A DNA stretch of 64,000 nt from an uncultured Spartobacteria bacterium (lineage in GTDB: Bacteria; Verrucomicrobiota; Verrucomicrobiia; Chthoniobacterales; Chthoniobacteraceae). Positions 30,130 through 41,000 of the stretch are shown in pieces. Position 1 is the first letter of the stretch. Each line of letters opens with the position of its first letter. The position numbers were made by a program, and so were the translations under genes. The stretch spans positions 22,048 through 86,047 of the forward strand of contig CAIZLD010000019.1 in NCBI GenBank assembly GCA_903933715.1, in the 5' to 3' direction. The notes under the pieces were generated by a model. The model saw only the letters and a list, made by a program, of their open reading frames with translations. It had not been told where the DNA came from and ran no database searches.

Positions 30130-31080
30130 ATGTCTTCGAATCAAACAAAATCGATATACATCGTGAAAATTCGAATACTACCGAAACTGCTTAAACAATC
30201 GGCAACTGAATGGGTTTCCGACAATGCAACGCGTCTGAGCGCCTCTCTTGCCTATTATGCGGTTTTTTCACTCGCGCCGTTGCTTCTGGTGGTCATTTCC
30301 GTAGCGGGCGTGGTGTTTGGAACCGATGCCGCCCGGCATCAACTGGCGCAAGCCATCCAGCAATTGGCGGGAGAGCAGGCGGGACGAGCTATCGAGGGAA
30401 TGGTACAGACGGCGAATCGCCCGAGCAGCAGCGCGTGGGCAACGATTATCGGGCTAATTGTGCTTCTTTTTGGCGCGACTGGAGTATTTGGAGAGCTAAA
30501 AAATGCTCTAAATACGATATGGGGCGTCGCCATCAAACCCGGCCAAACATTATTCCGAATGTTTTTCGACCGGTTGCTATCGTTTGGAATGGTCGTCGGG
30601 TTTGGGTTTTTGTTGCTGATCTCATTGGTAGTCAATGCGGCCTTGGCGGCACTCAGCACTTATATGAAAGGCATCCTCGAATGGCCTCCCGTTATTCTGC
30701 ACTCGCTCGATTTCCTGATTTCCATCGGAGTTATCACGGTGCTTTTTGCGATGATTTTTAAGATCCTGCCCAATGTCAAAGTCCGTTGGCTGGATGTTTG
30801 GATTGGGGCGCTGGGGACTGCGATTCTCTTCGTTATCGGGCAATTTTTTATCGGCCTTTATCTCGGAAAAAGCAGCATCTCTTCCAGCTACGGAGCGGCC
30901 GGATCAGTAATTGTTATTTTGCTTTGGATTTATTATTCGAGCTGCATTCTATTTTTTGGTGCCGAATTCACCAAAGTTTATGCGCGGGAATGCGGACGCG
31001 GGGTTGAACCGACTGACGATGCCGTGTTGCTTGAAAAGGCAAATCACAACAGGCAAACAGGCGGCGATTCCAAAGCCTAA
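30130..31080 (+). CDS. YihY/virulence factor BrkB family protein
   Basis: ATRLSASLAYYAVFSLAPLLLVVISVAGVVFG...SSYGAAGSVIVILLWIYYSSCILFFGAEFTKVYAREC. Confidence 0.92.
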   Translation: MSSNQTKSIYIVKIRILPKLLKQSATEWVSDNATRLSASLAYYAVFSLAPLLLVVISVAGVVFGTDAARHQLAQAIQQLAGEQAGRAIEGMVQTANRPSSSAWATIIGLIVLLFGATGVFGELKNALNTIWGVAIKPGQTLFRMFFDRLLSFGMVVGFGFLLLISLVVNAALAALSTYMKGILEWPPVILHSLDFLISIGVITVLFAMIFKILPNVKVRWLDVWIGALGTAILFVIGQFFIGLYLGKSSISSSYGAAGSVIVILLWIYYSSCILFFGAEFTKVYARECGRGVEPTDDAVLLEKANHNRQTGGDSKA

Positions 31081-31119
31081 GGCCGGGACCGAACCCGCGA
31101 ATTAACCGGGCCAGGGGAT

Positions 31120-31287
31120 TTATTCTCCGGCCTTATGACCTTTCTCTTTGTGATGTTTTAAAACGGTACGCGCGGCAACTTCCTTCGCGCGCTTTCCGTA
31201 ACGTCCACTTTTTTGCGCACTCTCTTTGATATGCTCGTATTGGCGCTCCTCTTTTGCACTGACGCCTTTCAAAGGTTTTCGTGGCAT
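31120..31287 (-). CDS. small basic conserved protein (55 aa), not in ORF track
   Basis: MPRKPLKGVSAKEERQYEHIKESAQKSGRYGKRAKEVAARTVLKHHKEKGHKAGE, strong SD GGAGGTGATT upstream. Confidence 0.8.
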   Translation of the reverse strand: MPRKPLKGVSAKEERQYEHIKESAQKSGRYGKRAKEVAARTVLKHHKEKGHKAGE

Positions 31288-31378
31288 GGCAATCACCTCC
31301 CCTTCCCGCTTATCGCTCTCTTAAAATAATTCGAACCTCTCTCAACGATCGGGCGGCTTCCTTCCCCCCGGGCTATTG

Positions 31379-32131
31379 CTAAACTTCCCAATCGGGTCGA
31401 TCGTTCTCCACCATTTTCGCAAGCAACAAAGCATTTCCTGGGGCGCGCGTGTTCACGTCATTATTAAAATACCCAAAGGCGGTGATCCCTTTCTGCGCAC
31501 AGCTCTTGAGATGCTCGGCCCATGGCTGCAATTCCTCTCTGGTATAGTCATGCGCAGATCCCCCTTCCAATCCATGAAATCGGATATAGGTAAACGGGGC
31601 GGTCAGAGTCAGATCCATCGGCATCACATTCGAACTGAGGGAAACCAATGCAACCCCATATTGAGACAAAAGATTCACGGTCTCCGAATCCAGCCAGGAT
31701 GGATGGCGGAACTCAAGCGCATGGTGAAATTGCGGGGGCAGCCGTTTTAAAAAAGCGGCAAGCCGTTCGGCATCCTTTTTAAAATTGCCCGGCAGTTGCC
31801 AAAGCACCGGCCCCAAATGCTCGCCGAGCGCCTGAATACGCTCCAGCAGAATATCAAAGGACCGGGCTCCCGGCTTCAATCGCTTGTAGTGAGTGACGGA
31901 TTTACTTCCCTTGATGGCGTAAATAAAATGGGGAGGCGCTTTATCATGCCACGTCTGGATGGTCTTGACTTCAGGCAGCCGATAAAATGTGGCATTAATT
32001 TCAACCGTTGGAAAACGCTGCATGTAATATCGCAGTTGCTCCGTACCTTTGATGTTTTCCGGATAAAACTCGGCAGCCCACGCCTTGTAAGACCATCCGC
32101 TTGTCCCGATATAAATCTTCCCCCGTTTCAC
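31379..32131 (-). CDS. DUF72 domain protein
   Basis: KIYIGTSGWSYKAWAAEFYPENIKGTEQLRYYMQRFPTVEINATFYRLP. Confidence 0.92.
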   Translation of the reverse strand: MKRGKIYIGTSGWSYKAWAAEFYPENIKGTEQLRYYMQRFPTVEINATFYRLPEVKTIQTWHDKAPPHFIYAIKGSKSVTHYKRLKPGARSFDILLERIQALGEHLGPVLWQLPGNFKKDAERLAAFLKRLPPQFHHALEFRHPSWLDSETVNLLSQYGVALVSLSSNVMPMDLTLTAPFTYIRFHGLEGGSAHDYTREELQPWAEHLKSCAQKGITAFGYFNNDVNTRAPGNALLLAKMVENDRPDWEV

Positions 32132-32137
32132 GGCATC

Positions 32138-32725
32138 TCACCGAACGGCCTGGTGTTTTGCCGAAGCTTCCATCCCCGAGTGATACCCTTCGGCGAATTC
32201 CTCGATCATTTTTGCGTTGAATGCGGGAATATCGGCGGGCATGCGGCTGGTCACCAGGCCACTGTCCACCACCACCGGTTCGTCCACCCATTGTCCGCCT
32301 GCATTTTTCACGTCGGTCTTGATTGCAGGCCAGGATGTAAGTTTTCTCCCTTCGACAATTCCCGCCTCTATCAGCAACCACGGCCCGTGGCAAATCGCGG
32401 CGATCGGTTTGCCTTTCTCAGCAAACGAATGGACAAATTCCACGGCTTGCGGGGTGGAGCGCAGGGTATCAGGATTAATAAGCCCACCGGGAATGACTAG
32501 TGCGTCGAAATCATCGGCCTGAGCATGATCGAGCGTTTCATCCACTTCAAAGGACTCACCTTTGTCGGCGTGGTTCATCGCCTGAATCGTCCCCGGTTTG
32601 ATCGAGACAATCAGCGGGATCGCCCCCGCCTCCTGCAATGCTTGCAGCGGCCCTTCAAGCTCGGACTGTTCAACTCCGTTCGTAACGAGAATAGCGACAC
32701 GTTTATTATCTAACTGGTTACTCAT
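32138..32725 (-). CDS. type 1 glutamine amidotransferase-like (PfpI/DJ-1) protein
   Basis: RVAILVTNGVEQSELEGPLQALQEAGAIPLIVSIKPG...PIAAICHGPWLLIEAGIVEGRKLTS. Confidence 0.92.
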   Translation of the reverse strand: MSNQLDNKRVAILVTNGVEQSELEGPLQALQEAGAIPLIVSIKPGTIQAMNHADKGESFEVDETLDHAQADDFDALVIPGGLINPDTLRSTPQAVEFVHSFAEKGKPIAAICHGPWLLIEAGIVEGRKLTSWPAIKTDVKNAGGQWVDEPVVVDSGLVTSRMPADIPAFNAKMIEEFAEGYHSGMEASAKHQAVR

Positions 32726-32907
32726 AGCATTAAAGTCGTAGCCCGCGCTAAAATCGGCCGGGCCGTATTGCGATTTCGTGGGCGTTCGGATTTACCTCTA
32801 AAAGCCACTCCGGGTTATCGAACCCTTCAGTGATCCGATGATGTTCAAAAGCGCGTCCGCAAGGATTCGCGCGGCCCGGCAAAAGGGCCGCGCTCTCCTT
32901 TATATGA

Positions 32908-33438
32908 CTATTGAGTAACGCCGGCGCTTATATTTACCTGCTGCTCGGCAATTGCCGTCAGCTTCTTGTCGGTTTCGCTTTCTTCCTCCAAAGTCTGCTG
33001 GAGAAGGTCGGCGGCACTCATGTTATTCAAACGCTTGGCGAGGGAGCGCAAGGTGCCGTAAGCGGCAATTTCGTAATGCTCCACTTTTTGGGCAACCGCG
33101 ATGAGACCGGCATCGCGCGCCTCCATTTTTCCTTCGGCACTGATATAATCCTTACCTTCGCTAATCAGCCCTTCCATTGCTTCACAATTTTCTCCACTGG
33201 CTTCCAAACCAAGTTCCTGGAAAATGCGCTCCAGGCGCATCACCTGAGTTTTGGTCTGTTCCAAATGGTGTTCAAACCCCATCCGGAGTTCATTGCTAAA
33301 CGCGGCCTCCGCCATCTTGGGAAGGGCTCCCACCAACTGGTTTTCCGCATTATAAATATCTCGGAGTTCCTGAATGAAAACATCATTCAGCGAATTGATT
33401 TTTAATGACATTAGTTTCATAAGCATTCTTTCTGGCAA
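32908..33438 (-). CDS. ferritin-like DUF892 (YciE/YciF) protein
   Basis: LKINSLNDVFIQELRDIYNAENQLVGALPKMAEAAFSNELRMGFEHHLEQTKTQVMRLERIF. Confidence 0.92.
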   Translation of the reverse strand: MPERMLMKLMSLKINSLNDVFIQELRDIYNAENQLVGALPKMAEAAFSNELRMGFEHHLEQTKTQVMRLERIFQELGLEASGENCEAMEGLISEGKDYISAEGKMEARDAGLIAVAQKVEHYEIAAYGTLRSLAKRLNNMSAADLLQQTLEEESETDKKLTAIAEQQVNISAGVTQ

Positions 33439-33516
33439 GCGACATAGAATCGGCGAACCTATCCTGCAAGCGCGTTCCGCCCGGGTCTGCCGTGAGGAAA
33501 ACAGGGTTTCCCCTTT

Positions 33517-34434
33517 TTAAAATCGAGGTTTTTTCTTCGGCAGTTTCTGCCGAAGGTTCAACGCCGGTTCAAACAAGTCTCCCCTATTTTCAACCCGCTT
33601 TAGCGCCTCTTCCGAATTGAAACTGAGCATCCGCTTATGCTTCCATGCCAATTCCACTTCCTTCCATTCGATGGGGGTGGAAACCGTCGGTTCATTTTTA
33701 GCACGGAGTGAATAAACACAAACCGTCGTCTTGTGGGAATTATTCTGGCTCCAATCGATGAACACCTTACCCGTCCGCAAGTTTTTTGGCATTTGATCCG
33801 TAACGTCACCGGGATGGGCCTGGGCGATTAGATGCGCAATTTCATGCGAAAATTCCGACGTTTGCTCGTAAGAAGTCGGCGTGTTCAACGGGATATAGAT
33901 TTGCAACCCTTTGGATCCGGATAATTTCACCAATGCCTGGAGCTTCAAATCTTCCAGCATTTCTCTCAACCACAACGCCACGCGGCAACATGATACCACA
34001 TTGGCGGGCGGACCCGGATCGAGATCAAAGACCACCATCGTCGGGCAGTTTTGATCGGAAATACAATGAAGGAATGGATGCAGTTCCAGGTCGGCTAGAT
34101 TGGCAACCCAAACCAGGGCGGAGAGGCTGTCCACAACGCAATAATCGATGGATTCGGTTTTGTTTTCTCGCGGAGTTCTGGTTGTTTTGACCCACTTTGG
34201 CCGATGAGCCGGGCACTGTTTCTCGTAGAAATGAAGCCCTTCCACGCCATCAGGATAGCGTTTGAGGGTTAATGGGCGGTTTTGAATATGCGGCAATAAG
34301 ACCGGCGCAATCCGGATATAGTAGTCGATCACCTGCGCTTTCGAAAACCCGACTTCCGGATAAAAAATTTTGTCCAGATTGGATAAGGCGATTTTTCGCC
34401 CCTCGACATCAATTTCGATTTTGTTTTTTCCCAT
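33517..34434 (-). CDS. NHEJ LigD polymerase/primase domain protein
   Basis: KIALSNLDKIFYPEVGFSKAQVIDYYIRIAPVLLPHIQNRPLTLKRYPDGVEGLHFYEKQ...VVFDLDPG...VKLSGSKGLQIYIPL. Confidence 0.92.
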   Translation of the reverse strand: MGKNKIEIDVEGRKIALSNLDKIFYPEVGFSKAQVIDYYIRIAPVLLPHIQNRPLTLKRYPDGVEGLHFYEKQCPAHRPKWVKTTRTPRENKTESIDYCVVDSLSALVWVANLADLELHPFLHCISDQNCPTMVVFDLDPGPPANVVSCCRVALWLREMLEDLKLQALVKLSGSKGLQIYIPLNTPTSYEQTSEFSHEIAHLIAQAHPGDVTDQMPKNLRTGKVFIDWSQNNSHKTTVCVYSLRAKNEPTVSTPIEWKEVELAWKHKRMLSFNSEEALKRVENRGDLFEPALNLRQKLPKKKPRF

Positions 34435-34542
34435 AATGCCGCCTTTAAATTTTTCGAAACCATGGAGAGCGGTGGCTGCAAGCCGGTTGCCTGACACGCG
34501 CAATGCCCCGTTCTCTTGCGTAGTTTCGCTGGAGGTAACAAT

Positions 34543-34710
34543 ATGTTAAAATGGGCTGTAATTTTTCTAGTGATCGCTTTGATCGCCGGAGCCTTGGGAT
34601 TCTCAGGTGTCGCCGGAACCGCCGCAGCCATGGCGAAGATTCTTTTTGGGATTTTCCTGGTGATTTGCGCTATTTTCTTTGTCCTCGCAATGATGGTGGT
34701 TCCGAAATAA
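34543..34710 (+). CDS. DUF1328 (YtjA-like) small membrane protein
   Basis: [51 protein letters not shown]. Confidence 0.9.
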   Translation: MLKWAVIFLVIALIAGALGFSGVAGTAAAMAKILFGIFLVICAIFFVLAMMVVPK

Positions 34711-34719
34711 AAGCACCTG

Positions 34720-36312
34720 CTACCGATCTTCCCGGATCACCGCGGAGGGCAATTTATCCGTTCTGATCCCAAGAAATACCGGCTGGCGGAGTTTCCCATC
34801 GCGGGTCCATTCTGTGAATCCCACCTGGCAAACCCGCTCGGGTTTGACCCACCGGCAGTTCCTCAGTTCGGCAGCGGAAAGCACGGCGGGAGTATGGATA
34901 TCCACAAAGGGACAGGCATCGCTTCGCAGCGTTTTGAAATCCCGCATGTACGCCGCCAGCATGCGTTCGTTAAAACCGGCCCCCACCTTGCCCGCGAAGC
35001 GCAATTTTCCCCCCTCGTAGTAGCCCACCAGCACCGATCCGAAATGACTGCGACTCCCTTTGGGAAGGGTGTAGCCGCCGATTACGAACTCCTGCTCATT
35101 GATGCATTTGACTTTGATCCATTTTCCGCTCCGTTGTCCGGGTTCGTAGCGGGAATCTTTCCGTTTCGCGACGACTCCCTCGATCCCAAGCGCCTTGATC
35201 TGCGATAAAATCTCGTCTGGAGTTCCGGGAAGCTCGCCTGAATAACGCAGGGCTGGATCGCTTTTTGAAATCAGGGCTGCCAAAAGATTTTTTCGCTCGG
35301 AAAGTGGACGATTCTGCAAATCGACGCCGTCGAGGTGCAAAAGATCAAAAAGATATAAACAGATCGGGGCTTTGGAAGATTCACCCCTTTCCCGCGCTTG
35401 CAATAGCTGAAACGACGGATGCCCCCTCTCATCGAGCGCAACAATCTCCCCGTCGAACACCCCGCTTTGACATGGAACTGATGCGACTGTTTTCGCCAAT
35501 TCAGGAAAGCTCAGCTTTTTCTGATTCCGGGAATAGAGCGTAACGTTCCCGCCATCTTTAATCAAAATGGCGCGATAGCCGTCGAATTTCATTTCAAAAA
35601 TCCAGCCCGGCTCTTTGGGAAGCGTTTTGACAAGCTTCACCTTCATCGGTGGCACAAATTCCGGGTGCTGGGAACCTCTCCTCGAACGCTCTTTCGGCCT
35701 GGAACCGACGGCCGCAACCGTTCCTTCCGCTTTGGTCGGGACCTCGGATTTTTCGCTGATCTGCTGCATCGTTTTTCCGGAAACCGCTGACTCATCATCT
35801 TTCCTGGAACTGACCGGACGAACGGAATCCCCCGTTTTTATCAAAAGCCAGTTTTCTTTCCCGGGCTGCCGATAACCCGATCGAACCAGAGTCCATTCCC
35901 CGTGAATCTTTTTTCCATGCAAGAGGAGGTGCAGTTTCCCTGATCGGTAGGCAGCAAGCGGATCAGATCCGGAAACTGCATATTCTCCAATATCCCATAC
36001 CATCACCGTTCCGCCTCCGTACGACCCTTTCGGGATCGTTCCCTCAAAGCGAGCGTAATCGAGAGGATGATCTTCCACATGCACGGCGAGATGCTTCTCC
36101 CCTTGCGCAAAAGGGATTCCCTTGGGAATGGCCCACGATTTCAGCGCGCCATTGATTTCCAGGCGGAAGTCATAGTGGAGATGCGACGCAGCATGTTTTT
36201 GAATCACAAATATTGATTGGGCCGATCCCGCCGGACTTTTTGATCTTCCAGGCTGGGGTTCCGCGGTCTTCGAAAAGTCCCGCTTTTTTTGATACTCGCG
36301 CAGCCCCTTCAC
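34720..36312 (-). CDS. NHEJ DNA ligase (LigD: phosphoesterase + ATP-dependent ligase domains)
   Basis: FVIQKHAASHLHYDFRLEINGALKSWAIPKGIP; EMKFDGYRAILIKDGG; EGVVAKRKDSRYEPGQRSGKWIKVK. Confidence 0.94.
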   Translation of the reverse strand: MKGLREYQKKRDFSKTAEPQPGRSKSPAGSAQSIFVIQKHAASHLHYDFRLEINGALKSWAIPKGIPFAQGEKHLAVHVEDHPLDYARFEGTIPKGSYGGGTVMVWDIGEYAVSGSDPLAAYRSGKLHLLLHGKKIHGEWTLVRSGYRQPGKENWLLIKTGDSVRPVSSRKDDESAVSGKTMQQISEKSEVPTKAEGTVAAVGSRPKERSRRGSQHPEFVPPMKVKLVKTLPKEPGWIFEMKFDGYRAILIKDGGNVTLYSRNQKKLSFPELAKTVASVPCQSGVFDGEIVALDERGHPSFQLLQARERGESSKAPICLYLFDLLHLDGVDLQNRPLSERKNLLAALISKSDPALRYSGELPGTPDEILSQIKALGIEGVVAKRKDSRYEPGQRSGKWIKVKCINEQEFVIGGYTLPKGSRSHFGSVLVGYYEGGKLRFAGKVGAGFNERMLAAYMRDFKTLRSDACPFVDIHTPAVLSAAELRNCRWVKPERVCQVGFTEWTRDGKLRQPVFLGIRTDKLPSAVIREDR

Positions 36313-37169
36313 GCAACCCGCCTCTTTTTCTTTTCAGGCGCACGCGCCGCCGGTTTGGCTTTTCCGGCTACCTTGCGCGTTGGCTTCTGCCTCGCCGCTT
36401 CCGTCTTCGCAAGGCTCTCCTGCAATACCGTCACGAGGTCAATCACCTTCCCTGGCTTGGACGGTTGTCTCGGCTTCTCGGGCAATTCTCCACCGTGCTC
36501 GATTTTTTCCTCAATCAATTTATGGACGGCCTCCCTGTAATCATCTTTGTAGGCTTGGGGATTCCACTCGCTCGTCATTCCAGAGATGAGCGCCTTCGCC
36601 ATGGAAATTTCCCGTTTCCCAACTTCGCCGACCTCGGGGATTTCCCATTCGGAAAAATCGACCAACTCCTCTGCGAAATGCATCAACTCCAATACGAGAC
36701 CCCGCGCCGATGCTTTTACCGAGGCCAAATGTTCCCGCGTTTTGATCACTACCTTGGCGATCCCGATCTTGCCCGAGTCTCTCAACGCGTCATGCAAGAG
36801 GACATAGGCTCGTTCCCCGCCTTTATCGGGAGTCATGTAATACGGCTTGCTGAAAAACATTGGATCGACTTGGGTTAGGGGAACGAAATCCATGATGTCG
36901 ATGGTCCGGGTCGCCTCGACATCGACTCGCGAAAAATCTTCCTCTTTTAGAACAACGAATTTGCCTTTTTCGTATTCGTATCCTTTGACGATCTCCTCCC
37001 ACGGCACCTCTTTGCCGTCCACCTCGGCGATTCGCTTGTAGTTGATCGGGCTCAGGTCGCTCGCCCTTAGCAGCCGGAATTTCAATTCCTCCGTCCGGGT
37101 CGCGGGAAAAAGCGCGATCGGGATATTGACCAAACCAAAAGAGATGGAGCCCTTCCAAATCGCTCTCAC
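36309..37169 (-). CDS. Ku protein (probable GTG start)
   Basis: VRAIWKGSISFGLVNIPIALFPATRTEELKFRLLRASDLSPINYKRIAEVDGKEVPWEEIVKGYEYEKGKFVVL. Confidence 0.93.
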   Translation of the reverse strand: MRAIWKGSISFGLVNIPIALFPATRTEELKFRLLRASDLSPINYKRIAEVDGKEVPWEEIVKGYEYEKGKFVVLKEEDFSRVDVEATRTIDIMDFVPLTQVDPMFFSKPYYMTPDKGGERAYVLLHDALRDSGKIGIAKVVIKTREHLASVKASARGLVLELMHFAEELVDFSEWEIPEVGEVGKREISMAKALISGMTSEWNPQAYKDDYREAVHKLIEEKIEHGGELPEKPRQPSKPGKVIDLVTVLQESLAKTEAARQKPTRKVAGKAKPAARAPEKKKRRVA

Positions 37170-37291
37170 TGCAAATGATTCGCGCCTCCGTTCACGATTG
37201 AGCTTAGGAGGGTTGGGGGGATTCACGGCCACGCATAGTCTAAAAAACGAAACCAATACGTCCCCACATCTAACGAACAGAAATCCCAATT

Positions 37292-37456
37292 ATGCTGCAA
37301 TACACTATTGTTTTTCTGATCATCGCGATCGTCGCTGCGATTCTGGGCTTCGGGGGTGTCGCAGGGACTGCCTCGTGGATTGCCGAGGTTCTATTCGTCA
37401 TCTTCCTGATCCTGTTTATCTTCTCTTTGATTCGGGGTCGCGGACCCAGAGTCTAG
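37292..37456 (+). CDS. DUF1328-like small membrane protein (second copy), not in ORF track
   Basis: [54 protein letters not shown]. Confidence 0.85.
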   Translation: MLQYTIVFLIIAIVAAILGFGGVAGTASWIAEVLFVIFLILFIFSLIRGRGPRV

Positions 37457-37473
37457 ACGAATTGCGGAACAAA

Positions 37474-37550
37474 TGGTGCACCCGGCGGGGGTCGAACCCA
37501 CAACCTTTGGCTTCGGAGGCCAACGCTCTATCCAGTTGAGCTACGAGTGC
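37474..37550 (-). tRNA. tRNA-Arg (anticodon CCG), CCA encoded
   Basis: Reverse complement GCACTCGTAGCTCAACTGGATAGAGCGTTGGCCTCCGAAGCCAAAGGTTGTGGGTTCGACCCCCGCCGGGTGCACCA folds as a complete cloverleaf. Confidence 0.97.
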
Positions 37551-37670
37551 GCTAATTTCGCCGATGACATCCTCTTCCGGGGCTCCTCATCTGGCGAAGT
37601 TTCATTTTTATTCACTCGCATCAAAAATGGCAAGCGCAAGAGTCTAAAACTTTGATTGCTCGTTCCTTAT

Positions 37671-37866
37671 GTCGCGGACGCATTTCCCGAGGCGTTGAAA
37701 GGCGAGCCGATGGAAGTGCCTGTGCTTGGGATTGAACGCACCTTTTGGGAGACGATCCTGCACGCCGAGGCCCATCGGCGGGCGGAACAGCCCACCCCAG
37801 AGCGGTAATCCCGGCATTATGCCGATCTCGCGGCGTTGGCAAACCACGATGGCGGCAAACGTAAGC
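37671..37866 (+). pseudogene. remnant of AbiEii-type nucleotidyltransferase toxin
   Basis: VADAFPEALKGEPMEVPVLGIERTFWETILHAEAHRRAEQPTPER*SRHYADLAALANHDG: family-like segment with in-frame stop and no intact N-terminus. Confidence 0.65.
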
Positions 37867-38078
37867 ACGACAGCGCAAGTTCTACTCCGGCTAGAAGAGT
37901 TGTTGACCTTTTTCGTAATCTTTTGACACTATCTGACCCCCCCGATACGCTGACTAAACGCATCATAATAAGTGTGAAAAGCTATTACGAAAAAAAACTT
38001 TCTCCAATTCCGCTTTAATTACCGGGTTGGGGGAGCGTCCAGTTGCTGAATGCTTTAGCGTGCGTAATTGAATTAGGA

Positions 38079-41000
38079 ATGGATCAAAAAAAAATGAAAA
38101 ATGTGCCACGGTTAACTATTTTCTCCATAATTCTTTCATTGCTTCTCATCGCCAATCTTCGCGCCGATGAGATCACCAAATCCCCCGGCAGGAATCCCGT
38201 TGTCCCGCCCAGAGCCTCGGTTGACCAGTTGGTGATCGGCGATCGTGCCAGCGAAGCCGCGCACAGTTGCCGCGTCAGCTCCAATACACCTGTTCAGAAC
38301 ATTACCACCGAGATCGGCACCGTAAAGGAGCGCTATACTGTCCGCACAGTACAAGGAAAAGATACCACCCTGAAGGCCACCTTCTCGCTGCCGCCCCGGG
38401 GCAAGGAGACCACAACCGGCTACCTGCTCGAGGTTGAGGAGATCCATAACCGGCAATGGCAGGGCTTTGGATACATGGTGCTGGTGAATGGGCGGGAGAC
38501 TTATTTCCGGACATATGAAGAGCAGGCCGCCGGCCCGAACCATTATTTCGTGAAAATCGACCCGGCACTTGTTTCAGACCCTGCGAAGGTCGAAGTTACC
38601 TTCAAGAATTGCGGAGGCGCCCCCTTCCGGTTGGCGCGCGTATGGATGTATGCGAATTTCTTTGCGTTGGCAGACCAGGAGCAGATCAACCAACCCCTGA
38701 CCATTATGGGGCCAGGCCCATTCGCTACGCCGTCATCTCCAGATATCCGTTTTGGGTATTTTAATAATTTGTGTCATATCGGATATCCCTACAATCGGTC
38801 GTATGGGGCTATCGATGCGGCATTATCCGAAACAACAGCGAAAAACCTCCCGACAGAACTCGTACTCACAGCCTGGTTCTCCTCATGTCCTGATGGCCCG
38901 GATGGGCGCGGGGGATTTTTCGCAGATCCCAAATATGCTCAGACCGTGTATCGGGATGGGAAACTCTATCCACAGTATCCCAATGTCTGGGGAAATTCGT
39001 TTGGCTATCCCTCAATGACGGAGCCGATAATTAATCAATTTTTGGATCAAACTCGGGAGGACACCTGCCGGGCAGTCCAGCGGCGGCGATCCTTCATGAA
39101 AGCGGCCGGCGCTCCGCTGTCTCATCTCCAATTATGCAGTGATGTCGGCCCCACCTATTGGGATGGCGACAGATCGGATTTTACAACCTTTGAACTGCAA
39201 GCCGCCGCACGGGATGGTGTGCGTCTGGATCCCAATCATTTAACCCCGGAAGCGCGCATGTGGCGGCACACGAATCTTTCCCGTGTATTTGCACGCATTT
39301 CCGACGCATTTCAACGCGGCGTGGGGCGCGACAGCGTCTTGATTGACCGCGGGACGATGACTTTGCCATCGGATCAACTCTGTGAAAATTTGTTTACCCA
39401 CCCCTTCTTTTGGATCGATAACCCTGTTGGCGATCCGCGTTGGCGCGGTTGGCAGACTGGAGTCGTCGACGGGATGTGGACGAGTGGCGAAATGGGGGAA
39501 TGCTACCGGACCGACTACGAGTATGTCACAGCACGCGGCAAAACCGGTATCGTGAATATGTGGTCAGGGGGGTGCGACCCGGCCCAGGGCCAAAAATGGC
39601 TGGCACTCGAATATCAGTTTGGCTGGCGTTTTTCGGCAGTATATGGGATGCGCCCCGAGGTGTGGGAAAGCCTTGCAAAATGGAATGACATCAGTGCAGG
39701 GTCCGCTCTTCCGCCGGTACATTATGAACGACGGCTTCTCGATGTGTATATCGGGGGGATGCAGAGCATGGGAACTGCGGAAAAGCTCGTGGCCTCGCAG
39801 AACGTGCGGGTCGGGAATGGGTACAGCGTGGTTGGTTTATTGCGCATTGATCCAAATCTGCCCGCATCGATTACCTATAAACTCGATACGCAAGAGGTCT
39901 CTGCCGGCATAAAGCCAATGCTATACATCGAAGGGCGCCAGATGGATAAAGGGATTGAAATCGCTATCGGCGATTCGCCGGATGCCCTTGTGCCCGCAGC
40001 AACGATGGTGCGAGGTAATTTCAAACCGTTTGGGTATTTTGGAAAGTTCACGGACATGGGGTCGCTCCCCCTCCCCTGCTTGCCAAACGGGAAATGCCCC
40101 TCATATGTGAAACTGACCTTTGGCGCGGGGTGTATTGCGCGTGTCCGTGTCGGCATCCCCTGGGAACATATGACTGGGCATACCCAGGCTTATCCAGCGG
40201 GGGCAACCTCCTTGACGGCTGACGAAGAGAAGGAACTCTATCCTGTCGTCGAGAATTGGCGTTGGGTTTCCCAGCATGCGACGGACCGCACATGGAGCTG
40301 CAAGGAGTCGCGCATTCTAAACCTTTGGATCCAACAGCGCCGCATGACAGAGCGCCTTCTCAAACAATATCGTAAACTTGGCGGAAAGGACGCTATTTAC
40401 CGCACGGCGCAAGCTCTTTACGAACAGGGGTGCTATAAGAGTGCGTATCAGCGCCTGATCGGTGAACTCTCCCAAATTCTCCCGGCTCAATACGCAATAC
40501 GCGGCCATGGGCAACTTGGGCGTTATCCTGTTCAGGTGCAACTCCCCACGGATAATGACGTGGCGCTGGTAACCCTCACGCGAGTCGAACCGGATCGTGT
40601 GGAGTTCCTGGTTGATGTTGAAACCCCGCTTAAACTGCGTTTGCAGATGCGCAATGTCCCGGCGAAAAAGGGTTATGCGCTTGAACGCATTTCCGAGAAT
40701 CACTATTGCATTCGCCTCGCTCCGAAAGATACACCGGCAGAGCAACTTCTCCTCGCGGTGCGGGACACGCTCGATGTGGAAGTGAACGCCGCACCTCCGG
40801 CTCCTGCAATCCCCAAGCGTTTTACGGGGATCTGTGCAGACCTGAACGGGATGAGCAAAGTCGCATGCTACTGGCCGGATAACGGCGAGCAAACGGAGTG
40901 GTTGGTAAAAATTGCGCCGGGTTCGCAATGCCGCCGACGTGAAGTGCATGCGACCGAATGGAGCAATGGTGCTCCGCGACCAGGAGATCTCTGTACGGTG

